64,000 nucleotides of DNA. Source: Patella vulgata (Eukaryota > Mollusca > Gastropoda > Patellidae). A model generated the notes under the pieces. The model did not search any database. It saw only the letters and a list, made by a program, of their open reading frames with translations, and was not told the DNA's origin. Position numbers and translations under genes: made by a program. Positions within the stretch are counted from its first letter, which is position 1. Every line of letters begins with the position of its first letter. Where the stretch lies: NCBI RefSeq assembly GCF_932274485.2, contig NC_065886.2, forward strand, positions 32,909,501 to 32,973,500, in the 5' to 3' direction. Shown one piece after another: positions 11,501 to 25,000 of this stretch.

Positions 11501-14500
11501 TAAAATTAAAAATGGTGACCAGTTTTTGTTGTTCAAGGGTGGGCTCTGTACTCTGTATTATAGTTCAAAACAGGGAGTCACTGAATGAACATTAATATTA
11601 TATCTTTGTTGGCGAATAAAGGGTGTTCATAAAAAAAACACATCTATCTGAAGTTGAACCTTTGAAATTGGCCTGTCAGATGTTTACTTGTACGTAAATG
11701 TTGTCACAAATTTCATTTATACTCCTTCGTTTCATAGAATATATTTCTTCTCAGTTGAAATATGATACAGTATACATGTAGTTAGACAAAGGTGAAAGAG
11801 GACTATTATTTTTTGGTGGGTTACGGTCTCTTAAACTTTAAATGGTCGTAACTTTGAATAACTTTTGAAACATAACATTTTTTTACATTTAAGTAGTTTG
11901 GATTGTATATTAATGTATATGGTCATAATGTCTATATTTAAAGCAGCTAAGTCTCTAACTCAATATCATCTAAAGTCTTCGACATCAAAAACCCCAATTT
12001 GAGCCAATTTAAATCAACATTGATCTTGTGATCTTACCAGGAAAATAAGGGCTTCTGATATCCAATATATCATTGTACCATAATGCGTTTCAGCGCCATT
12101 TGTAACAAGGGACTCGAAGAATGGGGCTAGACATTCCACAAGTCATGTCAAACGGTGACGACATATACTTATCTGGAGAGCATGCACAATGAATACTGTC
12201 AATGTAGACTGGAATAACCAGATGCTAGAGATTGCCATTCGATTGAGACTTCTGGGTATTTCGCCGAACATAACTGATTTGAAATTAGAGTAAAAAACGG
12301 AAATGATTGAATGTAAATCAGTTTATATACATTTATATTACATTATAATTTGCACCCATTCGTGTCAATTTCTAGGTGCCAAATATTAGCGATTTAGCTC
12401 CTTTAATTATAGTATCTTAAACTCTCCTATTTAAACTTTATTCTAGTTATTATGCTGAGGCTTATAAAAGAAATTTGGTGTAATAGTTTAATTTAATTAA
12501 GATTATAAATATATATATATATACACTATATCATTACTGCTCTTAAAACCTTGAGTTTCTTCAATCATACCTGGCTTAATAACATCCACTTACATTAATT
12601 AATAAGTAGTAATTAAGTCATTAATCTTACTGATCTTTTACCTGTCCTCGTTATAAGCAGGTCTTCATTCATCTTCGCTACTGATGACCTGGAATTTGAA
12701 GAATTAGAAATGTGTGGACCAAGCCCCGCAAAAACCTCAAAGGTCAATGATCACAGGTTGAAACTTTTAACAAATTTTCACTCCTACTCTATATTGTGCT
12801 TGACTGACTATGATGACTATGATAACTATGATGATAATAATAATGTAAACTTCAAAATATTATCTGAACCAAGCATATGAAATGGTAGTGCATTAAAAGT
12901 GACACATACTATTAAATTTACTAGAATCAATAGCAAATAGAAATTATACTGTATTATATTGTATTTTGTATATGAAGTGTACATATTGTAATTGTATGTT
13001 GTATTATAATTATCAATAAGGAGAAGATTTGATATAAACCCTTGGCTTGTTTTTAGAATCCTTATTATTTGACAGTGTCTGTATTTAACAGGAATCTGCA
13101 GAAAAGTAAGATGTTAAACATCGTTTCATTTCATATTTCTAACATTTGAGATATATATATGTGAATGCTCTGTGAAATGAAATGAAATGGGCTAGAGAAG
13201 ATGGGCATATGCATATACAGTGTGCTATGAGGGAAATTTTCCCTGGACAGCGGCCCTACAGCCTAGTCTTTTATCGAATTCCAACTGCCAAGGGATCTTT
13301 TATGTGCACTCTAATATGTACACGGACCTCAGTTTTTCATTCCATCCAAATGACTAGACAGCTGTCCTTGTCATTCCCATCCGTCCTGCACCACTGAAAG
13401 GGGGAAATCACGGCCGGAAAATCTCGAACTTTCTCAGCCAACATCGGGAGCGAACGTGGGACCTCCAGGCTAGCGAGCCAGCATCCTACCCACTTAGCCA
13501 CCGTGGCTCTCCTGACTCAATGTGTCTTTATAAGTGGTGTATCTGTGGAAAATAGCGACCATAGCAAGGACTGGAATAGCACCATTGTCTAAACATTTGA
13601 CACCCATTTTATTTTTAGATAACTTTACCATACAATCAGCTCAATTTTGTTAACAAATTATGGCACTGCATGAAAATTACAACTGCACGTTCCTTACAAT
13701 GATCTTACAGCTAGTATCTCTAAATATAATACTAGGTTAACCTATAGATTTAGAGATTCTCCTAGTTCAGGCTATTCTAAATGCAAACCACTTCAGTCAA
13801 ATCCGTTGTTTATCTTTCTATAACTTTGTACATTTGCCGTTTTGGTTGCCAATTAATTTAAGAATTTCAAATTTCAAATACTGTATTTGAGACAACAACA
13901 GAGTGTGTTTGATACTCTATGCTGTGGATGGCTATAGATATAGATTTTTTTACTTCAACAGAATGTAAATATAAAAGGTGATTTGATTTATGAGTCAACC
14001 GTCTTCCTTAGTCAGGTTGGTGCAGAAAAGTAGGTTGTTAAAACCCATTTCATTTTAATTTATTTCATTCACTTATTTAATTATGAATCAGTGACAATGT
14101 TACTACTTCAACAGGTAGAGTTAACTGTGGGTTAATTAGTATATTGCTACTTAAATGGGTAGATTTAATCGTGAGATAATTAGTGTTGCTACTTTAACAG
14201 GTAGAATTAATCATGGAATAATTATTAATGCTACTGTAGTAGATTTAACTGTGAGATAATTATTAATACTACTTTAAAGAGTGGATTTTATCAAGGATTA
14301 TAGTATTTCTACTTTAACAGGTAGATTTAATCGTGGAATAATTATTAATGCTACTGTAGTAGATTTGAGATAATTAGTATTTCTATTTTAATAGGTATAT
14401 TTAATCAGGAGGTAATTAGTATTTCCACTTTAACTTGTAGATTTAATGGGGAATAATTAGTGTTGCTACTTTCACTTGTAGATTTAACTGTGGGATAATT

Positions 14501-17428
14501 AGTATTGCTACTTTCACTTGTTAATAAATAGTATTGCTACTTCCACGTGTAGATTTAAGTGGGATAATAGTATTGCTACTTTCACTTGAAGATAATGTGG
14601 ATAATGATTAATGCTACCATGAATAATTAGTATAATTATGTATATACTAATACTGCCAGTGCTTGGCTAAACTTTGTTAATGAAAAGCAGTACATGTAGG
14701 TGAATTGTAACCACTGCCCTGGCAGCATTATCTGGCAGCGTTCCACTAAAAAAGGGTGACGGGTCTCCCTGGATAAAATTAACATGAGATAAGAAAATGT
14801 TTAGCACCAAAAAGGGAAGGTGGACATCATAGAGGCTTTTCTAGGGCTGTCAAAATATATGTAATCTTATACATGCTGTTGAATGAAAAAATGCAGGATT
14901 TTGTCATCAGAAAATCTAGAAAAAATCTATATAATTTCAGCGTATATATATATGTAGCTTTTATTTCATTTCAAGAGATAAAAGATTTATTGTATGGTTT
15001 ACCCCCCCCACCCCCGAAAAAGTCTTAATCACGCCCCACACGTCCTATCCCTCCTTCAACAGACTCTAATGATGTAGTCAGTAAGCAAATGTGACCTTAG
15101 CCTTTGATTAGAAACGAAAATAATGAAAGAAATAATTGTCTTTTTGTTAACATTTTTTAAAGATTAATTCAGAAGATTTAATAATTCATATAACCATAGT
15201 AAACAGACAGGTACACAATCATCCATGTAGAAATAATAACTGTAGATCAATACACGATGTTGACTAACAATTAGAAAATGGAATCAATATTTGTTTAAAT
15301 GTCTGTTTGATGTTAATCAATTCAACTGTTACTCGCGCCACTCAAATCATTGTTTCAGACGTTGTGATGTAATCAGTACGCAATCAGGGAACAATTAAAA
15401 TGGAGAGACTTACATTTTTTTGTCCCCAGTCAATTGAAGAAAGAGAAAGAGATAAATGGGGGATTTAACATCTACTCGACACAAACTAGGTTGTTTCGAG
15501 ATTAACACATGGTTCAATTTTATTTCAATAATTCGCTTGCGCAAATGGGTCTTTAGCATTGAGAGAAAATGACAATGTGTAACGGGACCTCAATTTTTCA
15601 ACTATCCAAATGACTAGACACCGACCTTGTTAGGTCCTCGGTCTTTTTAGAATAGAGGAATTACATATTTCAGTGTACTGTTTGCTTGGTTTATAGAGTA
15701 AGAATCCTGTGGAATATCTCCCAACTCTCTAGACAATATTATCTGTTATCTTGTAAAATCTACCTATATATTATCTTGTCAAGAAAACAAACATTCTTTC
15801 ACAGATTTATCATAGGACATTTTTTATTTGCTATGTGAGAACACCATGCGATTTCATGCCCCCCCCCCCCCTTACACCATACATAATTGCCATACAATTC
15901 AACACTCAAGTCTTGTTACTAAATGCCCCCTTTGTGTGTATACACGTAGTCTGTTCATATACTGGGGACACCTAGATTAAAAAAAAAGCTGCATATTCAT
16001 CTATCGTTAGATTATTACAGAGTTTCAAGGCCTTCTTCATACTTTGAATACAGGAAGTGCGAACATTTGAGCAGTTTGTATGAATGCTGTATTCTTTTAA
16101 CTTAAAACAGCATGTCGAAGTGCCTACAAATACCCCCCCCCCCTTCCACTGGCAGTTGGAATTCGATATAAGAGTAGACTGTAGCGCCACTGTTCGGGCA
16201 AAATTGCCCTCATAGCACACTGTATGGTGTATGCACGTCTTCTTAGCCCAGTCGGAACAGAACAGTAGGACGTTAAACCCAATTTCATTAATAAACATAA
16301 TCAGATTTTGGATCTTGTTCAGCCTTGTTGTACTGAATAGGCCTGGCGAGGAAGTGTCTAGTCATTCGGTTGGTACAAAAAAATCAAAGACTTGTGTACA
16401 ACCTTGCTGATGCTGTTCGACGAAGATTAAATGGTGGTTGCCTATGTTCATTGCTGCAGAAAATTAGGATGTTAAGTCTAAGAGCTGTGGATACCTTTAC
16501 AATAATATAAAAATATCAGCCAAATCATAGGAAAAAAAAGACAAATCAGGAAAACATGACACGCTAGAAAGCCTAAATTTGAGTGACTAGTGGCTGATTT
16601 TGCAGGCTTTTGTAAGAGAGAGCGTTAGGACCAGGAGAAAATTCACAAGAATGGGCAAGCGACCACACTCCTTGTCATAATTGATTGTGCAGTTGTCCAC
16701 GAGTTTATGTTCGCGTCGTTTGATGTTTATAAATATTGTTACACAATAAAAGTAACATGAACCATCGGTTATTTTTTCTGTGACAAGGAAATACTTAAAT
16801 ATCATTGCAAGTGGTAAAAACAGAGTCAGAATAAAGCGCAACATTTCAATAGAGTTACCCACCCTAATCCTTTATATATCCTGCTAAATCTTTAAGATAA
16901 ACATCTCCAAATCCTCAAGGTAAACTCCTCGGGTTTCACAAGAACAATTGTTGGTTGTATGTGTGAAGGTTGAGTGAAACGTAATACTATTATATATTGT
17001 ACTAAAATTATACATTTACAGAGGGTACGACAAAAAATAACTCGTTATTTCAGTTGGTTCATTGTTTTTGTTGTGTATTGTACTAAAATTATACATTTAC
17101 AGGGTATGGCAAAAATTAACTGGTTATTTCAGTTGGTTCATTGTTTTTGTTGTGTATTGTACTAAAGTTATACATTTACAGGGTATGGTTATTTCAGTTG
17201 GTTCATTGTTTTTGTTATGTATGTGTTTGATTGTTGTTGAAGTATGTGATAATTGTAAGTCTGTAAATAAAAGATATATTACAACAGTCAGTTGGCTTGT
17301 GGAAGGAAGGTTCTAGAAAACCTTTGATAATGAAATGTGATAAACAAAATAAAACAAAGATAGAACTAATTATTAAACTGTAAAATTATGATGGAGAAAG
17401 AGTTTAACATAGAAAAGGAAGAGAGAGA

Positions 17429-17475
<47 letters not shown>

Positions 17476-20400
17476 TGGAGAGACAAACAAACTAGGTCAT
17501 TTCAGGACTAACACATGGTTCAGTTTTATTTCAATAATTCTTTAGCTGTGGGAGGAAACCAGAGAACCTGGAGAAACCCACAAGGATTGGAGAGACAACC
17601 CTATTCCTCATCAAGTACAAGCTGGGAATTGAAACCACACAACTTGATATCAATGACTGAATTTATGATCCAATAGCATGGGTAAAACCAATCGGCCGAC
17701 CAACCAGGGGTAGTAATGATATACTAGTATGAACCAGGGGTAGTTAAGGACTATAGAGGTAATAATGATTTGAACCAGGGCTAGTAATGTTGTGTTTCAG
17801 GAGTACATGTAGCCTACTAATGCTGTATGCCAGTGGTAGTAATGATTGTACCAGTAGGGTGTCAAATATTTTGATTTTAAACCGTTTTCAGTGCCTTGTG
17901 CAGACTCTGGCTGATTTATATATCACTCCTTTAATTATTATAGATTTTTCTATTATTTGACAAAGAATAGGTTGTTACAGGTATTCCTATTGGATGATAG
18001 CAACAGAATACAACAGCGTTGACCTATAATAAAAGTTATTATATTTTCAATAACAATCCATAGTCTGCTATAAACATCAACAATACAACCATTGACAGTT
18101 TGATGGACTCCGATATTCTGTTTATTGATATCTGATTGTAAGATCATATAGTACACTCTATACAATATGTCTATAGTACGATTTTGCCAACTCAACCAGT
18201 AAACAATATACCACTCATATTGATAGCGTTTCATAATGATTCATGTGAAAGGCCTGAGCATTTCATAATGTTTTGCGTGAAAGGCCAAAGTATTATAAAA
18301 TCCTGGTCATTTCATTGTATATAAAAAATCATAGCACTGTTGCTCTGTTAAAGCCACTCGTTGTAATTTTCATTTTCAAAATCTAACTCTTCCAGTTAAC
18401 GATGTACCTCTCATATTGATACTGTTTGATACTGTTTGACGTGAAATGCTTGAGCATTTCGTACTGTTTCAGGTGAAAGGCATTTCGTACTGTTTCAGGT
18501 GAAAGGTCTGAACATTTCGTACTGTTTCAGGTGAATGGCCAGAGCATTTTGTACTGTTTCCCATGAAAGTCCTGAATGTTTCATAATGTTTCACATGAAA
18601 TGCTTGAGCATTTCTTACTGTTTCAGTTGAAAGGTCTGAACTTTTCATACTGTTTTAGGTGAAAGGTCTGAACATTTCTTACAGTTTCAGGTGATAAGCC
18701 AGAGCGTTTCGTACTGTTTCACATGAAAGTCCTGAACGTTTCATAATGTTTCACGTGAAATGCTTGAGCCCATCCAACTATTTTACTCAACACTTATAGG
18801 TGGCTTGTTTATATCGTCTGAAGAGTATGCCGATCATATCTTTGTATGTAGGGGTCTTTAGCAGTAGGAGGAACCTGGAAGACCCGGTCAGAACCCACGA
18901 GGGTGGACAGGCTTGGAATCAAAACCACGCCACTTGACATAGTGACAGACCTTATGATGCAACGCGCATGTGTTAACCATTCGGCCATCCAACGCCCACC
19001 CAAAATGAACAGAACTGAAGCGTTTTTGGACAGATATTTGTTTCAGTGATTAAGCTTTTTCAATCTGACAGTTTACAAGGACAGTGTCTAGTCAGTCAGA
19101 TGGGACAAAAACTTGAGGTTCTGTCTACTCGTTGACCTGCACATTGACAGTTGGAATTCGAAATAAGAGTTTTTGATAATTATGTTTTAAAATTTTCATG
19201 ATGATAAGGTGTTATAGTTATGTTATCAATTGCCCTTCTGTGGGTACAAGAAATAATACTAACATGTTGTAATCTTTTAGGAAGCTCTTAAAATTGTCTT
19301 GACCTATTTATAAAACTTTCTGACCTTACTAACCACATTATTTATACTTATATAATCTACCCGGATATTTCTATAGATCTGTTGACCTAGATAAAGTCAT
19401 TTGTTATTAAGGGCAGTACACATGCAGTACGGTACTATAAGGGTTTTAAAATTCTTATTTTCACTCTTTATGATTGGTTGTAAATATTAATGCCTGTTGG
19501 GAATCAAACCCGAGACCCCAGGCATGAAGTCTAAAGGGAATTCCTCACGACCAAGTATGTTTAACTTCTTTGCTAGGCATTTACCTTTACAATGATGAAA
19601 ATATCAGTAAAATCATAAAAAGAAGGCAAATCGGGACAAAAAATGAAAACGTCAAAATTTGGGGTGACGAGTAGCTTATTTTGCAGGCATGTGGAAGAGA
19701 GAGTGAGAGGACCTAGACAAAACCCACAAGGTTAGGCAGGCAACCTTACTCCTTGTCATTTCGAGACCATGCTACTTGACTCAGTTACATCCTATAATCT
19801 AAAGTCTTCCACCCCTCGACCATGCATACCCATTACTTATGTAAGAGTGGTGTGTATAGCCCTTAATACTCTTTATATGAATGACGAGGCCATGTTTTAT
19901 GGTCTGAAATGTTCTATATAAATACTTGGAAGTGGAAGTGAGTTGACTCAATAACAGAGCTTATGATCTGAAGTGTTATACACTCCTTCCTCGACCACCC
20001 AAAACACATGCTTATATATGAGTTGTGTGTATAGCCCTTAATACTATATTATGAATGACGAAACCATTAGTGCAACATGCACCCATTATTTGATTAGTGG
20101 TCTTGTGTAAATACGCAGAAATTGCTAGTGGAAGTGGGTTTACCAGTACAAGTGTAATGCACATACGCATATGGGGAATAAATTATAAAAATTGTTTTCA
20201 GGATATGGCATCTCAATGATAAGAGATGATTAACATTCTTCCGTCCGTCCGTTCATAATACATGTAGATGTCAACTTACTCCTATGATATTCTAGTTATA
20301 TATCTAGTCTATAAAGTACATGTATATAGTCTATAAAGTGTGCAGGAGAACCACACTGACTACACACACAACACAACTGTTAAACAAACCAGCACAAAAT

Positions 20401-22036
20401 AAAACTAATAAGACAAATCTGCACAAAACAAAATCAATAATACAAACCTGCACAAAATAAAACCTACATGTATAGACACACCACGATGGATCTGGGGGCC
20501 AGCCGTATACGTCCACTGCGCTGTACAGTTCCGGACCTGTACTGATACGGACTTCACTCAAAATGAACGAAATAATGATAACGACTTACAGGAAAGATGT
20601 ACAGTAATGCGATGGGTCTTGACAGAAGTCCTGTGTTGACAAGAATTAGTTATTAAACCCTTGAAGATCCCCGATAGGCAAATACATGTACCTCCTTAAG
20701 ACGTTTGTTTCATTACCAACAGTTTTAGTTAATTGAAGTAAATTTATGGGATAAAGTTAAACAGATATGAACATGTAGGGAAGACATGGTACAGCTGTGT
20801 AAATATATACAACGTCTAATACTGCTCATAGTTTAAGTGGGAAGTCCCTGTGACTCAGTGAGTAAGACGTTGGCCCGTTAACCTGTAGGTCCTGTGTTCA
20901 ATCACTGTTTTAGCCGAGATAGTTTATCAGGTTTTCTGGGAGGGGGGTTCAACCTTGTGAATGGTGCAGGAAGGAGGTCCTGGCAAGGGACAACAAATAG
21001 TTGTTTGGATGGGATGAAAGAGCGAGGTCCATGTACACATTTGCGTGTACATTAAAGATCCCTTATAAATTGGAATCCGATATAAGAATAGGCTGTAGTG
21101 CTGCTGTCCGAGCAAAATTCCCCTCATAGCACACTGTATGGCGTATGCCCGTCTTCATTATCCCATAGGTGAGCAGAACAGTAGGACGTTAAACCCATTT
21201 CATTTCATAATTTAATTTGGTATTTAGACAAACTATTTCCACTGTCGACATCGTGCTAATAGTTTAACTATTTAAAAACATCATTGGTATGGAGATGGAT
21301 GTTGGGTGGCCGAATGGTTTAACATATGCATGTTAGATCATAAGGTCTGTAATTGAGTCAAGTGGCATGGTTTCGATTCACTATACTTATACATGACAAG
21401 GAGTTGGTTTGCATGTCAGTCTTTGTGGACTTTCTCTGGGTCCTCTGGTTTTCTCCCAAGACCCCTATGTGCAAGCAGATTATTGAAATAAAACTGAACC
21501 ATGTGTTAGTCCCAAAATGACCTAGTTTGTAGTTAAATGGGCTAACGAAGACAAACATACAGTATTCTATGAGGGAAACTTTGCTTGTTTCAATAAAGCC
21601 TATTCTTATTTCGAATTCTGGGGGTTGGATGGCTGAATGGTTAGCACGTACACGCTGTATCATAAGGCCTGTCATTGAGTCAACTGGCGTTGTTTCGAAT
21701 CCCCGGTTGTACGTGACAAGGAGTAGGGTCGCCTGTCCAACCTTGTGGGTTTTCTCCGGGTTCTCCGGTTTCAACATTTGACGAAAAGTTCCATTGCCCA
21801 TGCGTAACTGGGAGTTTGTTTTTTTATGTGGTTGATTATCCAGGATTTTTTGTCAAGTCAATAAGAGTTGCGCCCCTTCCTTAAAGAAATCTCCAACCTC
21901 GAGGGTTTTCTCCAGGTCCTCCGGTTTTCTCCCACTGCTTAAGACCCCCACACGCAAGGAATTATTGAAATAAAATTTAACCATATGTTAGTCCCAAAAT
22001 GACCTAGTTTGTGTCGAGTGGATGTTAAACCCCATT

Positions 22037-22069
<33 letters not shown>

Positions 22070-25000
22070 TATTTCGAATTCCAAATGTCAAGGGTTCTTT
22101 TACATGCATGCCAATGTGAACACGAAACCTCAGTTTTTTGTCCCTCCTAATTGACTATACGCTGTCGCTTGCCAGGCCCTCCATTCCGCTCCTCTGAAAA
22201 GGGGGAACCATGCATGAAAATCACTTTAATATTCTCAGGCAACACAGGGATCGAACATGGGACATTCAGGTTAGCAAGCTAACATCTTACTCACAGAGCC
22301 ACCGTGGCTCCCCAGTTAGGGGGATCTTACTCACAGAGCCACTGTGGCTCCCCAGTTAGGGGAACTTTGCAGCCATAATCCAAGTAGACGAGCTGTTATC
22401 TGTATATTATCATCACTTTAACAATTTACTCTATTTCTGTGTATTTCTAGTAGAATGTATTTGGATACTCAGACTAATTTCAGAAAGCTCACATGTTTTT
22501 TTTTACCCAAACAGCATGTACGTCTTCATTTAAATTCCAAATTAAAAACACATTTCAAAAGTACATATATCGTGAAGTTGAGTTTTAATCAACTTAACAG
22601 CTTTCAAAATGAAATGAAATGTGTTGTAACATTCTACTTTTCAAGAGAAAGATCCAGCTACATGTAATGGAAGCCATATTTATAATTTTTAAATGGGAAA
22701 TAGGTAATGACAGTTCATGTTTAAGATAAGATGTAAGATAGAATTTATCTAGTAATGATGCCCACTGTGATGAGCAGGATGTGGTGAAATTGCATACATC
22801 ACATTATTATAACAGGCATTTAAAAGAAATGCATTATCACAACTTATATGTCTGTGTATGATAATAAAATCAGTTTATAGTAGAAATGTAGTTTGATTCT
22901 AAATATGTTGTGTTATTGTGTTCTCATTTCTGGGTTTTTGTACATCGGAGGTGTTCTCAAATCTGAGTATTCTCACATCTAGGTGTTCCTATGTCTGGGT
23001 GTTTTCACATCTAGATGTTCTTATATCTGGATGTTCTCACATCTAGGTGTTCCTATATCTGAGGCATTCATATTTCTGGGTGTTCGTACATTTGAGTGTT
23101 CCTATACATGTATCTGGGTGTTCATACATTCTGAGGCGTTCATATATCTTGGTGTTCGTACATCTGAGTGTTCATACATATGAGGTGTTCGTACATCTGA
23201 GTGTTCCTATATCTAGGTGTTCATACATCCGAGTGTTATGTAAGCGTTCTCTTATCTGAGAAGTTCATATATCTGGAAGTTATACATTTTGGTGTTCCTA
23301 TATGTGGATGTTGTACATCTGGATGTTTCTATATCTGGAGGTTCATACATCTGGGTGTTCCTACTCTGGGTGTTCATATATCTGGATATACATGTATTGG
23401 TGTCCATATATGTTGACACATTAAGGTTGTGCCCTCTTGTGGTGTCTTGAGTTTAAATATACTTCCTTCTTACTTGGTCGAGGGGAATTCCCTTTGGCTC
23501 AATCAGTAGAGAAGTATGGATTCCATGTGATTACTGAGAGGAACGTATACAACTGATTGTTTTTTTGTAATGGGATGAGCATTCTGTACATCCTTGAAAA
23601 GCTGTATAAACTACCACAAAGATTTATATCCTATAGCTATTTAAAATATCAGATAAGTAGCATGCACTAGAAAGAGGTACTAGCATACCCTGCTTTATGC
23701 ATGACACCTTCCATTCTAGCTGCTTATAGTTAAATCTCCTTTAAGGTTTCTTTTTGAACCCTTAAGAACTGTATATATTATAAACCCATTTCTGTTGCTA
23801 TCTTTTCATAGCAAAATATTGTTTCAAATTCTGTTAATCTGATTAAACATTTAGTGTTTTGTTTTTGAGGTTGAATTCAGATAATTACGGCAGTATCTGA
23901 TCATACTGTACATATGATTATAGATACATGTAGCAAGCTACATGTACATGTATGTATTTAAATGTTAAAATCAAGCTATGTATTTACAGGGTTAATCTCA
24001 AGCTACATGTATGTAAAGGGTAAAATATCTAGTAAGAAAGTAGTGGTAAACCAATTAAACATTGAGTGTTTTGTTTTATGATTGGATTTAGATATAAATG
24101 ACTATTAGGATTAGATAGCAAGCTATATATGTATTTACAGGGCTAATCTCCAAGCTATTTATTTAAAGGGTTAATCTCAGGTTTATTTGATAAAATCCAT
24201 CATCAAGTCATCTCTAGACGATTTACAAGAAATAAGATATACACAACCTTACTCTAAATATAACATTCACATATAATATTTACTATTAACACTTTTCTTA
24301 CATTAACTTGTGTAAGAAACATGGGGAATGTTTCACAATATCAATCAGCTAGCTAAAGATAGGATTCTGATCTCTAAGAGGTGCAGTAATTTCATTGAAG
24401 TTCCTGTCTTTATTAAGGTACAAAATACTGTAGTATACCAGTCACTTGCTAATTGGTAAAGCAAAGTGAACTCAAGAACTAGACTTATGCTCGGAACTTG
24501 AAAAGATTGCTGGTGGACTTCTATGCACATGTTATAAGTCGGATATTCTAGAAGTATATTTATTATTTCTTACCGCCTGTATTCCTTGATGTTATGATGG
24601 ATAATACCACTTGAATTATGAAAAACTTTATGATGGATTGTAGATTTTATTTTATGGCAAGTGGGTTCGTAACCAAGTTATAAAATTCTAAAAACTCTGA
24701 GCCCTACCTAATCGCTTAAATTTTCTCTTGATTTTCCGTGCAATACTACCACCCCTCCAACACTACACACACACACACACACACACACCCTCCAATGCTG
24801 AGAGTACCATTGACACTTTAAATTTGTTGAATTTGAATGGTAGCCAGAAGTGCCACTATCCTGGATAAAATTTCCCTCATACCACACCACATGAAACCAT
24901 TTCTTTTTATTGCTTGACATGGTTCATTTCTGGCTCGCTCGCTAACCAGGAGGTCTGGGGTTTGCTCCTGGTACTGTCTGACTAAGTTTCTCAGTATTTT

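Noticed and set aside
21621-21700. tRNA genes
   Set aside because: A and B boxes are present, but the sequence does not close into a cloverleaf acceptor stem and continues into SINE bodies at every copy.
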